Assembly (NCBI GenBank): GCA_031963415.1 | Contig: JASSUI010000001.1 | Location: 1,984,001 to 2,048,000 of the forward strand | Reading direction: 5' to 3' | Length of the DNA stretch: 64,000 nucleotides | Source of the DNA: JASSUD01 sp031963415 | Lineage (GTDB): Bacteria; Pseudomonadota; Gammaproteobacteria; Burkholderiales; Burkholderiaceae | Shown here: positions 17,305 to 27,747 of the stretch, piece by piece | Layout of the letters: every line of letters starts with the position of its first letter | Numbering within the stretch: the first letter of the stretch is position 1 | The notes under the pieces: generated by a model | Told to the model about the DNA's origin: nothing | Databases searched by the model: none | What the model saw: the letters and a program-made list of their open reading frames with translations, nothing else | Position numbers and translations under genes: made by a program

Positions 17305-19512
17305 TCAAACGACCAGGCTTTTTATAAAGTGATCATACAAGCTATTAAGTTTTTGCCTGTAGCTTAATAATTTGGGATCCAAGTAATACTCTAGATTATT
17401 GACTGTGACATTCTCCAAATCCGTATAGAATTCTGCCCATTTATTTAATATGGCATGTCGATTGATGGAATTAGAGAATTTATGCTGAAAGTCATTGAAA
17501 AATCTTTCCAAGATATGATGCTGAGCTAAATAAATGGAGCCGTACTGACGTCTGGCTAGCGACGCTTGCTTAACCATTTTCTCCCTTAATGCGACGAGCT
17601 CTTCAATCGTGCTACTGTCAGTCTTTAAAAGTAATTCATCGTCAGGCGGTAAGATAATCCCGTAACTACCAGGATTTCCCTGGCGTCCACCGCGTCCAGC
17701 TTGCTGTATTTCCCCGCGGTAACTCTCTGAATAAAAAGTAGGCATCACATGTAAGCCGCCATTTTTTGCAGCTTTGGTTAAGGCAACAATATCAGTACCC
17801 CTAGCTGCAACATCGGTCGCAACGGTTACAGCGCCACTATGCGCTGCATTGGCTACCAAAAAATCTTCATCTTCATTTTGCACATCGTTTAAAAGTCGAA
17901 CATCAGAGACTTTCTGTTTGATTAATTGATAGAGGGCATAACTCTTTTCTATTGAACGACATAAAACCAAGCAAGGCCGCCCAGCTTTAGTCATATCTAA
18001 TACTGTGCCAAGCAGAGCGCGATTAAATTCTTGCTGTGTACGGCAGATGATGGTAGGTAATTGCTGCATGAGTGGCGGCTTATGGGTTGGCACATCAAAG
18101 CTGGTCAAACCATACACCTCGGTCACTTCGTTGCGCTCAATATCGGCACCTAATGAGCCGGTTACGCCGTAGATTTCTTCATAGTAAGCAAAAAATGCCG
18201 GGTGTGATAAGGCACCTAAAGTTAAAGTGTCCTCTTGAATGGGTAAGCCATGTTTATATTCAAGAAATTGGTGTAAGCCATGCTGCCAGCGACTTTTCTC
18301 AGATAAGCGTCCGGTATCCTTATCAATAATGACCACTTCAAGGTTTTCATCCTGTCTGGCATACTTGGTTTGCTCGCTTGGTTTTCTCAAGCAGTAATGC
18401 TCATCCAATTTATGTTTAAAACAGGCTTGATAGGCGCTATCAATAAGCTCTTTCAACTGCGTGTGCGCAAGCTCATACCGCTCAACTAATTTTTTACAAC
18501 TTGAAATAACTCCCTCGCCAGGCGTTTCTGAATCATCACAGTTTGCTTTTATATAGACATAAATAATGGGATATAAAGCGGTTAAGTTTTTTTGACTTGG
18601 GTAGGCAATTCGTGCCGAATGGGCTGCTTTATCAAGCAGCATATTGTCCACTTCATCGACGATGGCTACATGAAATGGCCGACTCTTGCTTCTATCGTTA
18701 TATAAAATTCGGTTACCGCTTAAATAAAGATTGTCAAATAAAATGGAAAATTCAAAGTTGTAATTTGTACCGTATATCACTTGCCCGGAAAAATGATCGG
18801 GAGTAAATGATCTATCGCATATATGAGATGTCGGTATGTCGAAGAAATTAAAAAATGACTTGTATTTACGCTCGTCTCTTTTTGACAAATATTCGTTAGA
18901 CGTAATCACATCAATACATTTTCCTTGGCAGGCCAAGATAAGCGCCAGTAGCGTGACAACGGTAGACTTTCCTTCACCAGTTTTAATTTGGGCCAGACTA
19001 CCCTTGAAATCTCCCTTTGACGCCAGAATGCCAAGCACAGCCAGGATTTGCACATGATAAGGTACCAAATTAAAGTATTGAGCGAACACGTGATTGGCAA
19101 CGGCTAGCAATTGGCATACAGCTTGTTCCCGTAAATCAGATGTAGCTTGGATGGAAGGATTGAGTATTTGCTTAATATTGCTTATTAATTCCCTTAACCT
19201 ATCAACAGAAAAATCCTCAATTTCCTGCTCGAATTGCCTGACTAATAAAAGTTGCTCTTTGATAATCTGAATCACTTCATTATCAAGCGGATATTGAACC
19301 TGAGCGCTTGGCCCTCGAAACGCAGCCAAAATTTCATCTAAATCACGTTCTTGATGGCTTGCGGTGAGATCACTAAGCTTAACTTGGTGTACAGCTTGGT
19401 TGCTAAGGCCTTTTATTGTTGTTGATGCTGCCTTGCTCTGCAACGCATTTTGTTGCCCGTAAGCTGGGACTATACAAAGCGGAGCCCTTAAAGGCGTTAT
19501 TGCATTTAACAT
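17305..19512 (-). CDS. SecA-like motor ATPase
   Basis: 735-residue SecA homologue, shorter than housekeeping SecA (about 900) and lacking its C-terminal zinc-binding tail. Motor motifs are intact: Walker A TGEGKS (178-183), DEVD box (286-289), the SecA-type GRLSEKSRWQHGLHQ, TDVAARGTDI, and motif VI QQAGRGGRQG (603-612). The preprotein-crosslinking and helical-scaffold parts are reduced and diverged. The first 90 residues are unlike SecA. AGGGTGAT, which overlaps the stop codon of the upstream ankyrin gene, serves as ribosome-binding site, and the gap is only 9 bases, so the two are probably translationally coupled. A housekeeping role is unlikely. It may move or unfold the partner proteins, or may itself be an effector with a SecA-like domain. 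Confidence 0.85.
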   Translation of the reverse strand: MLNAITPLRAPLCIVPAYGQQNALQSKAASTTIKGLSNQAVHQVKLSDLTASHQERDLDEILAAFRGPSAQVQYPLDNEVIQIIKEQLLLVRQFEQEIEDFSVDRLRELISNIKQILNPSIQATSDLREQAVCQLLAVANHVFAQYFNLVPYHVQILAVLGILASKGDFKGSLAQIKTGEGKSTVVTLLALILACQGKCIDVITSNEYLSKRDERKYKSFFNFFDIPTSHICDRSFTPDHFSGQVIYGTNYNFEFSILFDNLYLSGNRILYNDRSKSRPFHVAIVDEVDNMLLDKAAHSARIAYPSQKNLTALYPIIYVYIKANCDDSETPGEGVISSCKKLVERYELAHTQLKELIDSAYQACFKHKLDEHYCLRKPSEQTKYARQDENLEVVIIDKDTGRLSEKSRWQHGLHQFLEYKHGLPIQEDTLTLGALSHPAFFAYYEEIYGVTGSLGADIERNEVTEVYGLTSFDVPTHKPPLMQQLPTIICRTQQEFNRALLGTVLDMTKAGRPCLVLCRSIEKSYALYQLIKQKVSDVRLLNDVQNEDEDFLVANAAHSGAVTVATDVAARGTDIVALTKAAKNGGLHVMPTFYSESYRGEIQQAGRGGRQGNPGSYGIILPPDDELLLKTDSSTIEELVALREKMVKQASLARRQYGSIYLAQHHILERFFNDFQHKFSNSINRHAILNKWAEFYTDLENVTVNNLEYYLDPKLLSYRQKLNSLYDHFIKSLVV

Positions 19513-19521
19513 GTAATCACC

Positions 19522-22500
19522 CTAAAGAATCGCGCATATGCCAGCGCTGCTGCGTACAGAGGCTATGAGGTTTTGTAAATACGGTTGCGCTACTGCTTTA
19601 CGAATAATGTCTTGCCCAGTGGGCGTAACAACGCTTTGCATGGCGGTTATCAATGCCTTAGGAGCCACGTCGCTAGCTTGGATAATCGCTGCGTCAAGAA
19701 ATACAAACAGCAGCACCCAGGATGCATCATCGTATGTATTAGCTTGCGCGCAACTGGCTTCTATTTGAGGCATCAGCGATTTCAACATCTCTAAAATGCC
19801 ATCGATGCTTTTGAACTGAAGGTTGTGGTTGAGGCACTCGGTAAGTGTCTTCCATTGATTGTTGTACCAAGCTTGATAAATTCTACCTAACTTGGGTTTT
19901 GTCTTGATTTCAGCCAGCTTGCTGCCGAAGGCTGTATAGGGGTTGCTGTGATTCTCTAATAACCAACTTAAAACTCGCATATGGGTTTCTTGATTTAAGT
20001 CTTCTGAGCGCCGATAAGCTTGATAAGCAGACTCCAGCAACGAGGGGGCATCGGGGTAAAGCTGATGATATAGCTCAATGTAGTACTTTACATTGACTGC
20101 AGAACCGATATTCACTACGTGGGTCAATAGTTTATATAGGTAGTGATGGTCCTTTTTCGTACTGGCGAGCAGTTCCTTGATGACACTGATCCGGTCATTT
20201 TTATGACTGTTCGAAACACCCCAAATCACTTGCGGTAGATTGGCAGAATTGGCGAGTTTCGCAAACATCGATGGATCAGCAGAGGCGAGCGCAAGGGCAT
20301 CTTGGTTGTGCTGATTCGTTAATGTGATATTTGCCTGATGGCTTAACAAAATGTCAACCGCTCTGAAATCCTGTCGTTGAATGACATAATGTAATGCAGT
20401 TTGGCCTCCCTCATCCTGTGCATTCACATCCTGGGAATGGCATAGCCAGTTCAACATAGCGTAATCCAATCGCTGCTCCCGGGCGATGTATTGGAGCAAA
20501 CCCAGGCCCGCTGTCATGCCTTTCGGATAAGCGGTCGACAGGTATTTGATACATTCAGTTTGATTTGCTTTCATTGCCTGGCTTAAAGCAGTTTGGCCCA
20601 CATAATTTTCTCGATCAACACAGCCGCATAAAATGAAGAACGCAAGCATATTGGGTCGGTTATGCTTGACCGCATGGTGCAGCAATGTCTCTCCATTGGT
20701 ATCTGTGGCGTGGATGGCTGTTGGGTCGCAGGCATAAAGTAGCTTTGCCATGACAAGTTGATCTTGTCGGATTAGTGATTGGAATGCCGCATAGATTTCT
20801 TGATGGTGGGGTTTGATCTGCGTTAACAACTCTTTTAGCACATCGTGCGCTCGCGCCATGCAAGCTAGCACGATGGGCGTTGATCCATCATCAAAGATAA
20901 TGTTTTGGTGGTTTTCTCCCAATTTGCTCAGCAGATGTTTAACGTTTTTTACACAGTTACTGATAATGGCTGAGGCCAGGCAGTCTTGTAATATATGCTG
21001 GTCTTGCCCATCCCATAGCTCGCTCATCACGTAACTGAATAGCGCAAAATTCTGACTGGCGCTCGCGGCTTTTAGTGCTGCTTTCTTGATAAGAGAGGTG
21101 CCATTCTCCTTAGCAATTTCCTTGGTTAACTTGACGGCTGTTACCTGGTCTCCTACCTGAATAGCGAGTTCTAACGGAGTTTTACCTCCTTCTTTATATT
21201 CTTTAAAACCAATTGGCTTATCTAAAGTGGGCTTATTACGAGATGGTAGTTGATGCTTTTGCGTGAGATAAGCGCTTAATCCTATGTGTTGATGGATTAA
21301 GGCAAAGTCTCTGGCATCTCTATTGCGTAGATCAGTGAGTGATACCATTGTTTTTGCTTGCCCCCCTTCTTGCTCTTCTCGTTCTTCAATATCATCCAGT
21401 AAATCGACAATTTCCCGATCGCCTTGTTTGGCCGCTAGATGCACAGGCAGCATGCCTATATTGTCTTGGACTTTACTCTGAACGCCGCAACTGAGTACAT
21501 AAAATACAACTTTGGCATCATGTGACATGACTGCATAATGCAACATGGTGCGTTGCTTAAACCCATTGATACCATTGATATCCGCGCCGGATTCAACCAG
21601 ATATTGAGCTATCTCCAAATTGCCCGTTTTTAGTGCGATGGCTAGCGGGCATTCTTGCAGTGAGGTCTTATGATGTAAGTCATAACCATGTTGCTCGATG
21701 GCGCGTTTGACAAAGGCCAAGTCTTTTTGTTCTATGGCTATATGTAACGCGGTTTTGCCATCAGCCGTTTCGGCATATTTATTAGCACCGTTTGTCATTA
21801 AATAATCTGCCATCGCTGGATTTTGCTTCAACACGGCCATGTGCAACGGCGTATAACCATTTTTCGGATTAAAGTGATTAATATTTAATTTAAATTGTTC
21901 AATAAGTTGAACGATAAATTGAGCATCACTGAGTTTCATTAATCGGTGAACAGCGCTTAAGCCTAAAGAATCGAAGGTATACGGATCACAATAACCATGT
22001 TTGAGTAAATATTTAATGATCTTCGGTTTATTTTCCAGGATCGCTATGCCTAGCAATGAGCTGTTGATTTTTTCACCTTGGTAAAGGTACTCCAGGGTAA
22101 TCGGTGCATATTGAATCGGTAATTCACTGGCTTTAATCGGCTCATATAACGTAATTAATTTCTTGAGTTTAATCGGATCATCATCCTTGATCGCTGTCAT
22201 GAAATCCTGATTAATCGCTGTTGTCTTGCCCGCTAAAATTAACGCTATCCATTGGCTCGGTTTTATCTCGCTTTGGCTTAATGGGCTGCCTTGAATGAGG
22301 GCTCGCACACATAAATCGTGTTTTAGTTTGCAAGCGAGCATTAACGGCGTTAACCCATTTTCTTTTGTCTGCCTATCACAACCTGCAGCGATCAGTAAGG
22401 GGATGATTTCGTAGGCGTTATCGGTGATAGCCTGATGCAGTAAGGCATTGTCTACTTTGGCACCTAGACTGATTAAAAACCGGTAAGCGACGACATTATG

Positions 22501-25500
22501 ATGCTTAATGGCTGTGACAAGCAGAGCATTAGCACAATCTAGGATTTCTTTTTTAGATCTCAATCCATTTTTCAATAATTGTAAGAAGACGGCATGTTTA
22601 TGCAGGCGAATAGCATGACGTAAAATTTTTCCTAAATCGCCAATCTCATATTTAAAGCTAAGCCGGATTAAGTGGGGTGCATTGTTTTCAATGGCGTAAT
22701 GGATAGGAAGCTTATTATATTGATTGGGTTCATCAACTTCAGCTCCACATTGAATCAAGCTGGTTGCCATTTTTAAATTGCCAAGCTTAAACGCTAAATC
22801 GATCACCCGAATTTTTTCGTTCTTACACACCCACCCATTGATGTTAAAAGAAGAACGATAAGATTCATCTGACAATAAACGACGGATGATATCCGGATAA
22901 TTGTGCTCAATTAAGGCATAAAAGAAGTGTCGGCCATTAGGCGCTACCAAGCTAACTTGTTTTTCTAGCAACGTCTTAATCAGCGCATAGTTGCCACTTT
23001 CAGCAGCTAAATACAGCAGGTTTTTTCCATCAGCCGTGGGATGCTTTAGTGCAGCTTGATCCTGTGCGTGTGCGATATAGGGCTCATAAAATTGGGGCAA
23101 GCCATATCTCACGGCAAATTGAATCAGGTCATAGTCGCTATAGGAGACGAATCGATCGCCCTCGAATAGTTTACTGCTGGGGGAATAAGGGTTAGCCACG
23201 CATTGAAGCATAAACTGCAATTGCAATTGGCTTAGCATCTCATGACTACGGTGTTTAACTGCTAACTTATAAAGCTTACCCGCATGTGCTTTTAAATAAG
23301 CTACCGTGCGCGCTTTGAAGTTTCTAAACAAATAGTTCCATTGCTCAATACGGTTATGCTGGCATAAATAATCAATATAGCAGTTCGGCTCAGCATGGTC
23401 TGGCGTGAGCGTCTGAGTTACCCACTGAGGATCGGTCGCGATAATTTGTTTACATAAGCGCCATAAACCCAGCTTACACATCAATAAGAAATTGTCTTGA
23501 TCGATCTGATTATCGGTGTTCAACTTGAATTGGTTAGCTTTTAATATGGCTTTGGCCACGCTGACTTGTCCAGTTTTTAACGCGTGGGTTAATGCGTTTG
23601 CGCCGTCAATAAGCGGGTTTGTTTTAGCGCCTATTTTTAGCAAATAATCACTCACCGCTTGCTGGTGGTGCCTAATTGCCAAATAAAGCGGCGTATTATT
23701 CGCTGAATCGGTTTGTTCTAAAGCGCTCTTATGCTGATTGGTTAATTTCTTAACGTTGTCAAACTTTACCACATACGGCGTACTACCCGCTGAATCGCTT
23801 CGTCCTAAAGCGCTCTTACGCTGATGATTGAGTAATTGCTTGACGAGGTCCAGATACCCAAGCGCCACCGCAATATGCAGTGGCGTTTTACCATCACGGT
23901 TATACACATTAATATCGACCCGCTTGCTTAAAAGCTGTGGTATCAGCGTTTGCGCATTTACGAGAACCGCCAGGTGAAGCAGCGTATTGCCATTTTCTAA
24001 TTGAAAATGAACGTCAATGGACGGATCGGATAATAAATAATCGCTTATTTCGTAAGAGTGGTGATATAAAGCTGTATAAATAATCGGTATGCCATTGATC
24101 CCCACTTCATTCACATCGAGACCATACGACACCAATAACTTAACCGTTTCCAAACGATGATGGAGTACCGCTAAATATAACGCGCTCTCATCATTCATCG
24201 TTAACTGGCGAAGACTATCCTGATTGGCTTGATAAATGGCATTGATGATCTTGTTATGCCCATACATGCTCGCGACATGCAAAGGTGAATTGCCAAATTG
24301 GTTCAGCACATCGATTTTGACGTCGTGTTTTAATAATAGTGTAGCGAGTGCCAGATTATTATTCATGGCCGCCAAGTGTAAGGCGGTATTTCCGTAAGCA
24401 TCGGTGATATTGAGCTTCGGCTTATTGAGGGCAATGAATTCAGTCACTGCGTCTAATTGCGCTGCCGACGGATCTTGCGCCACTAGCTGCATCCATCGCT
24501 TCTCCATAGCCGTGCTGGCCATGTTGGGCTTGATGAGACTTTGCTCTAGCGCGCTGTTGTCTAATACGCTTGCATGCTTAATATAAAAAGCTTGATAGGA
24601 TTGATTGTTGATCGTGACGGTTTTCCATACTTCGCCTGGCTCTTTTTCTGACAGAGTGGCTAAGTGTGCGTCTGCCTCTAACTGCTGACTTAAGCTGATA
24701 ACTAGTGCGGTATTCAATAAGATGGATTGACCTTCCAGTCTAAAGCCTGTTCCGCCATGGATGCGTACCGAAGGAGTGCCATCTGTTGTGGCAAATATGG
24801 GAGGTTTTTTCACAAGAGTAGGTAGCGCCAGTGGAATAGCTTCGGCAAGCACTTGATGATTAAGGCTCGTGTTAATCGATCTACGCATCGTGTCAATTTT
24901 GAGAAGCTCTTCAGAAATCTGCTTCAAGGCATTGGACACATTGAGAATATGTTCAGTAAGTTTCTCACGCAATTCCTGATAAGTTTTTACTATCTGCGTA
25001 CGTTGGGCGCTCCAATGTGCTTTAATTTCGTCGTTTAGCTGCTGTAAGAGTTGCTCAGACTTTTTGGCAAGGCTACGACGCATAGCACGTCTGAGCGCAG
25101 GCTCTGCCCCACGTGGATAATGCCACCCCTCAAAAGTGACTACCTGATCATAGCCGATGTAAAACTGCTCGATGTCTTGAAGTTGCTGATTAATGCTTTG
25201 TTCAAGCTCCCGCGTTTGACTGGCGATATTCTCTCTTTTTTTTTCTTGAATTTGCATTAGCGCAGCATCCAGTTCCTCATCTAGTGACAAGCGCATTGCC
25301 TCATGCTCTTCAATATTGTCTTGCGCTTTTCTCTGAGCCGCCATTAATTCTTGTCGTTGTTGATTAATCTCTACTGAAAACAGTTGCTCCTTTAGTTCTG
25401 CAATCCTTTTAAATACTTGGTTAATCAATAATAAAACCAACTCGTTCGTATTCGCTTTTTCAATAAACTTGAATGCCTCTTTAGGCATCAGCTTCTGAAT

Positions 25501-27696
25501 GACAAGACCCAAAGCCGTTTGCAATTCGGGAGTAATACGATCGGTTTTTTGCAGTAAAAATTGGTCAAATAATGCTTTATTCTCTAAACTCAATCGCTGG
25601 AATACATCCCACAGCGTGGCAAGATTCACCTCAGGTTCCAATCCGGCCCGAGGATATGGAGGAAAAAGCCCTGGACAGGTTTGCCGCACATCGGCTTTAA
25701 CAGGCTTAAGCTTAGGCACCATCTCCTGCTGTTTAAGGCTACTCAAGTAATAAGACAGCGCGCAAATCACGTTCAACTTCTTGAAATTGTCTTGACAAGG
25801 CGCTAGTTGCGGTAGTCTGTTTTTAATATCATTGGCAACATACGCGCAAAAGCCATCGAGCATTTGATACTCGTCTGATCCCTTGTATTGCTCCACTTGG
25901 TCAATCGCAACACGATAACATTCAATCGTATACAGCACATCCATGCCACCATGAAATAACAAGGTGCTGCCATGTTTTTCGATTTGCTCTTGCTTCGCAA
26001 TAATGCGAAACGATATCTGGAACCGCTGCTGAATTTTGTTTAACGTTGTCTTATCGATCTCCACACCGTATTGCTGAATGTGGAATAGTCGTAAGAGCTG
26101 CATGAGCGCCGTATACTCACTATCGTCTTTGAACGTTTGCTTATATAACTTATCCATCGATTGGATAGAGGGCGTTAATCGATCCTCATTCTTTAGCCAG
26201 AATTTATCTTGCGCAAACCGAATCAAATCCGATTGATTGAAATAACCCCCATTCAAATAACCTTTCATGAAGTAATCGAGCATACCAATCACTTCGCCAA
26301 TCGGCGTGTTTTGATAGCCAGGATGAATCACAGAATAGAGAGAACCTTCTTTTGTAAAATGCAAGCTATAAAAAGGAAAGGTGTGATGAATATAGATGTT
26401 TTGCGCAAGCGAACGGATGATTTGCTGGAGCACCTCGTTTGAGAACGGCATGCCATCCGTTAAAAAAGGAAAAGCAAGCCAGTAACCCTTCGCTGTGAGG
26501 TCGTAGAGGCTGCTATTCATATTCAATAAAATTGCGTTAGGATTAGCAACCGCCACGCCGCCAATGTCTTGTTGATGCGCGGTTTCGAGCAGGGGATTGT
26601 TAGGGTTAGTACTGTTGTAGCTCTTGGTTAGACCGTTTTGATTAAGGTTATTTTGAAAGGATGCGGTAGAACCACCACCCGCACCGGATTTGCCACCGCC
26701 AGCGCCGCCACTCCTTGCACCCCCTCCAGCAGATCCAGAGTTGCCTCCTCCACCTCCGCTTTTTGATCCAGAGCCTCCGCCGCCAGGGCCATCTGGATAT
26801 CGCCCACCATTTCTTACAAATTGAGAAAATTCTTTCGGATTCAAATTTCTTCCACCAAACTCCTGAAAGTAAATTTTCTTCGCCTCTTGTGGAATTTTTT
26901 GCCCGTTACCCACGCGTACATCCATATGCGCACGGCTTTCAGAGAAATCAGCGTGAAACGTCGTTTGGCTTTTATCTTGTGGGTGACGGAATTCAAGGCC
27001 TGCTTTGGTATTTCCTTGACGGTCGTAGAGGGATACGGCGAGTATTTTTCCTTCGTTGTTGTTTAGGAGATTTTTAATCTCAGGATTAGGCGTTTTATTA
27101 TGATTAGTTGTTGTTAGTTCAGTGACAACAGTATATTTCTGACCCTTATCCTGATGTTGATATTCAATGCAAAGTCGTGCTGTTTCTGAAGTGGTGAACC
27201 CGTCTTTATACAGCACCCCCATAGCTTGCGTTAAAGAGTTGGTGCCCTTAAATGCTGCATTAGGTTTATTCATAGTCCCATCAGTCGGGATAAAGTCTTG
27301 CCATGCAGCGGCTCGAAGACGCGGCCAAACATAAATGGTATGACCCAGCAATACCAAGTCCCATTGAACACATGAGGAGCTTGCTAGGCGCGCTTGAAGG
27401 ATGTGGGGAGGTTCATGCGGATTGAGCGCGTTGCGGATTTGAGATCCACTTAAAGTGTTAAAGGTTTGATGGCGGCTATCATAAACAGTCGCCAACAACC
27501 CTTCGGGACCTTGCCATAAACAAAGGTGTCTGCCCTGTTTATCAATATATTCGTCACTAAGCTGAGTTAGCTCTGGGTAATGTTTCACAAACCAGCGTGC
27601 TGCCTCTCCTTCGGATGACCTATTTTGAGGAGCTTGAGAAACAGGCAAAGGGGTTGGAGAGGGCTGATAAGAACGAAGCCCTGTGCTAATCTGCAT
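19522..27696 (-). CDS. Giant ankyrin-repeat protein, 2,724 residues
   Basis: Layout: residues 1-300, an N-terminal module ending in KIYFQEFGGRNLNPKEF and NGGRYPDGP (274-303); 302-347, an almost pure Gly/Ser linker; 350-760, an unrecognised folded region; about 765-960, coiled coil; about 1094-2470, some forty ankyrin-type 33-residue units (TALHLAA, TPLHIAV, TPLHMAV); 2470-2724, a helical C-terminal region. There is no signal peptide. The start is supported by AAGGA nine bases upstream. The N-terminal module motif recurs in the 541-residue protein encoded just upstream (gap 51 bases), and the SecA-like gene follows 9 bases downstream. Ankyrin arrays usually bind host proteins, so an effector or toxin is likely. 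No enzymatic domain is recognised. Confidence 0.85.
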   Translation of the reverse strand: MQISTGLRSYQPSPTPLPVSQAPQNRSSEGEAARWFVKHYPELTQLSDEYIDKQGRHLCLWQGPEGLLATVYDSRHQTFNTLSGSQIRNALNPHEPPHILQARLASSSCVQWDLVLLGHTIYVWPRLRAAAWQDFIPTDGTMNKPNAAFKGTNSLTQAMGVLYKDGFTTSETARLCIEYQHQDKGQKYTVVTELTTTNHNKTPNPEIKNLLNNNEGKILAVSLYDRQGNTKAGLEFRHPQDKSQTTFHADFSESRAHMDVRVGNGQKIPQEAKKIYFQEFGGRNLNPKEFSQFVRNGGRYPDGPGGGGSGSKSGGGGGNSGSAGGGARSGGAGGGKSGAGGGSTASFQNNLNQNGLTKSYNSTNPNNPLLETAHQQDIGGVAVANPNAILLNMNSSLYDLTAKGYWLAFPFLTDGMPFSNEVLQQIIRSLAQNIYIHHTFPFYSLHFTKEGSLYSVIHPGYQNTPIGEVIGMLDYFMKGYLNGGYFNQSDLIRFAQDKFWLKNEDRLTPSIQSMDKLYKQTFKDDSEYTALMQLLRLFHIQQYGVEIDKTTLNKIQQRFQISFRIIAKQEQIEKHGSTLLFHGGMDVLYTIECYRVAIDQVEQYKGSDEYQMLDGFCAYVANDIKNRLPQLAPCQDNFKKLNVICALSYYLSSLKQQEMVPKLKPVKADVRQTCPGLFPPYPRAGLEPEVNLATLWDVFQRLSLENKALFDQFLLQKTDRITPELQTALGLVIQKLMPKEAFKFIEKANTNELVLLLINQVFKRIAELKEQLFSVEINQQRQELMAAQRKAQDNIEEHEAMRLSLDEELDAALMQIQEKKRENIASQTRELEQSINQQLQDIEQFYIGYDQVVTFEGWHYPRGAEPALRRAMRRSLAKKSEQLLQQLNDEIKAHWSAQRTQIVKTYQELREKLTEHILNVSNALKQISEELLKIDTMRRSINTSLNHQVLAEAIPLALPTLVKKPPIFATTDGTPSVRIHGGTGFRLEGQSILLNTALVISLSQQLEADAHLATLSEKEPGEVWKTVTINNQSYQAFYIKHASVLDNSALEQSLIKPNMASTAMEKRWMQLVAQDPSAAQLDAVTEFIALNKPKLNITDAYGNTALHLAAMNNNLALATLLLKHDVKIDVLNQFGNSPLHVASMYGHNKIINAIYQANQDSLRQLTMNDESALYLAVLHHRLETVKLLVSYGLDVNEVGINGIPIIYTALYHHSYEISDYLLSDPSIDVHFQLENGNTLLHLAVLVNAQTLIPQLLSKRVDINVYNRDGKTPLHIAVALGYLDLVKQLLNHQRKSALGRSDSAGSTPYVVKFDNVKKLTNQHKSALEQTDSANNTPLYLAIRHHQQAVSDYLLKIGAKTNPLIDGANALTHALKTGQVSVAKAILKANQFKLNTDNQIDQDNFLLMCKLGLWRLCKQIIATDPQWVTQTLTPDHAEPNCYIDYLCQHNRIEQWNYLFRNFKARTVAYLKAHAGKLYKLAVKHRSHEMLSQLQLQFMLQCVANPYSPSSKLFEGDRFVSYSDYDLIQFAVRYGLPQFYEPYIAHAQDQAALKHPTADGKNLLYLAAESGNYALIKTLLEKQVSLVAPNGRHFFYALIEHNYPDIIRRLLSDESYRSSFNINGWVCKNEKIRVIDLAFKLGNLKMATSLIQCGAEVDEPNQYNKLPIHYAIENNAPHLIRLSFKYEIGDLGKILRHAIRLHKHAVFLQLLKNGLRSKKEILDCANALLVTAIKHHNVVAYRFLISLGAKVDNALLHQAITDNAYEIIPLLIAAGCDRQTKENGLTPLMLACKLKHDLCVRALIQGSPLSQSEIKPSQWIALILAGKTTAINQDFMTAIKDDDPIKLKKLITLYEPIKASELPIQYAPITLEYLYQGEKINSSLLGIAILENKPKIIKYLLKHGYCDPYTFDSLGLSAVHRLMKLSDAQFIVQLIEQFKLNINHFNPKNGYTPLHMAVLKQNPAMADYLMTNGANKYAETADGKTALHIAIEQKDLAFVKRAIEQHGYDLHHKTSLQECPLAIALKTGNLEIAQYLVESGADINGINGFKQRTMLHYAVMSHDAKVVFYVLSCGVQSKVQDNIGMLPVHLAAKQGDREIVDLLDDIEEREEQEGGQAKTMVSLTDLRNRDARDFALIHQHIGLSAYLTQKHQLPSRNKPTLDKPIGFKEYKEGGKTPLELAIQVGDQVTAVKLTKEIAKENGTSLIKKAALKAASASQNFALFSYVMSELWDGQDQHILQDCLASAIISNCVKNVKHLLSKLGENHQNIIFDDGSTPIVLACMARAHDVLKELLTQIKPHHQEIYAAFQSLIRQDQLVMAKLLYACDPTAIHATDTNGETLLHHAVKHNRPNMLAFFILCGCVDRENYVGQTALSQAMKANQTECIKYLSTAYPKGMTAGLGLLQYIAREQRLDYAMLNWLCHSQDVNAQDEGGQTALHYVIQRQDFRAVDILLSHQANITLTNQHNQDALALASADPSMFAKLANSANLPQVIWGVSNSHKNDRISVIKELLASTKKDHHYLYKLLTHVVNIGSAVNVKYYIELYHQLYPDAPSLLESAYQAYRRSEDLNQETHMRVLSWLLENHSNPYTAFGSKLAEIKTKPKLGRIYQAWYNNQWKTLTECLNHNLQFKSIDGILEMLKSLMPQIEASCAQANTYDDASWVLLFVFLDAAIIQASDVAPKALITAMQSVVTPTGQDIIRKAVAQPYLQNLIASVRSSAGICAIL
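23690..23863. repeat. 87-bp imperfect tandem duplication in the ankyrin gene
   Basis: Two adjacent 87-base units (23690 and 23777 onward) both read GGCGTA-T-A-T, then CGCTGAATCG and CTAAAGCGCTCTTA. They encode two versions of KSAL-x2-[ST]DSA-x2-TP. The period of 29 residues breaks the 33-residue ankyrin register and keeps the frame. Confidence 0.6.
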
Positions 27697-27747
27697 GAAG
27701 CTTTTCCTTAGTCTAGATTGTTATTGTTAAAACAACTGAGCCAGAAA

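Noticed and set aside
26628..26810. Minus-strand ORF in the Gly-rich linker region of the ankyrin gene
   Set aside because: It is an out-of-frame shadow produced by the GC-rich Gly/Ser codons of the linker.
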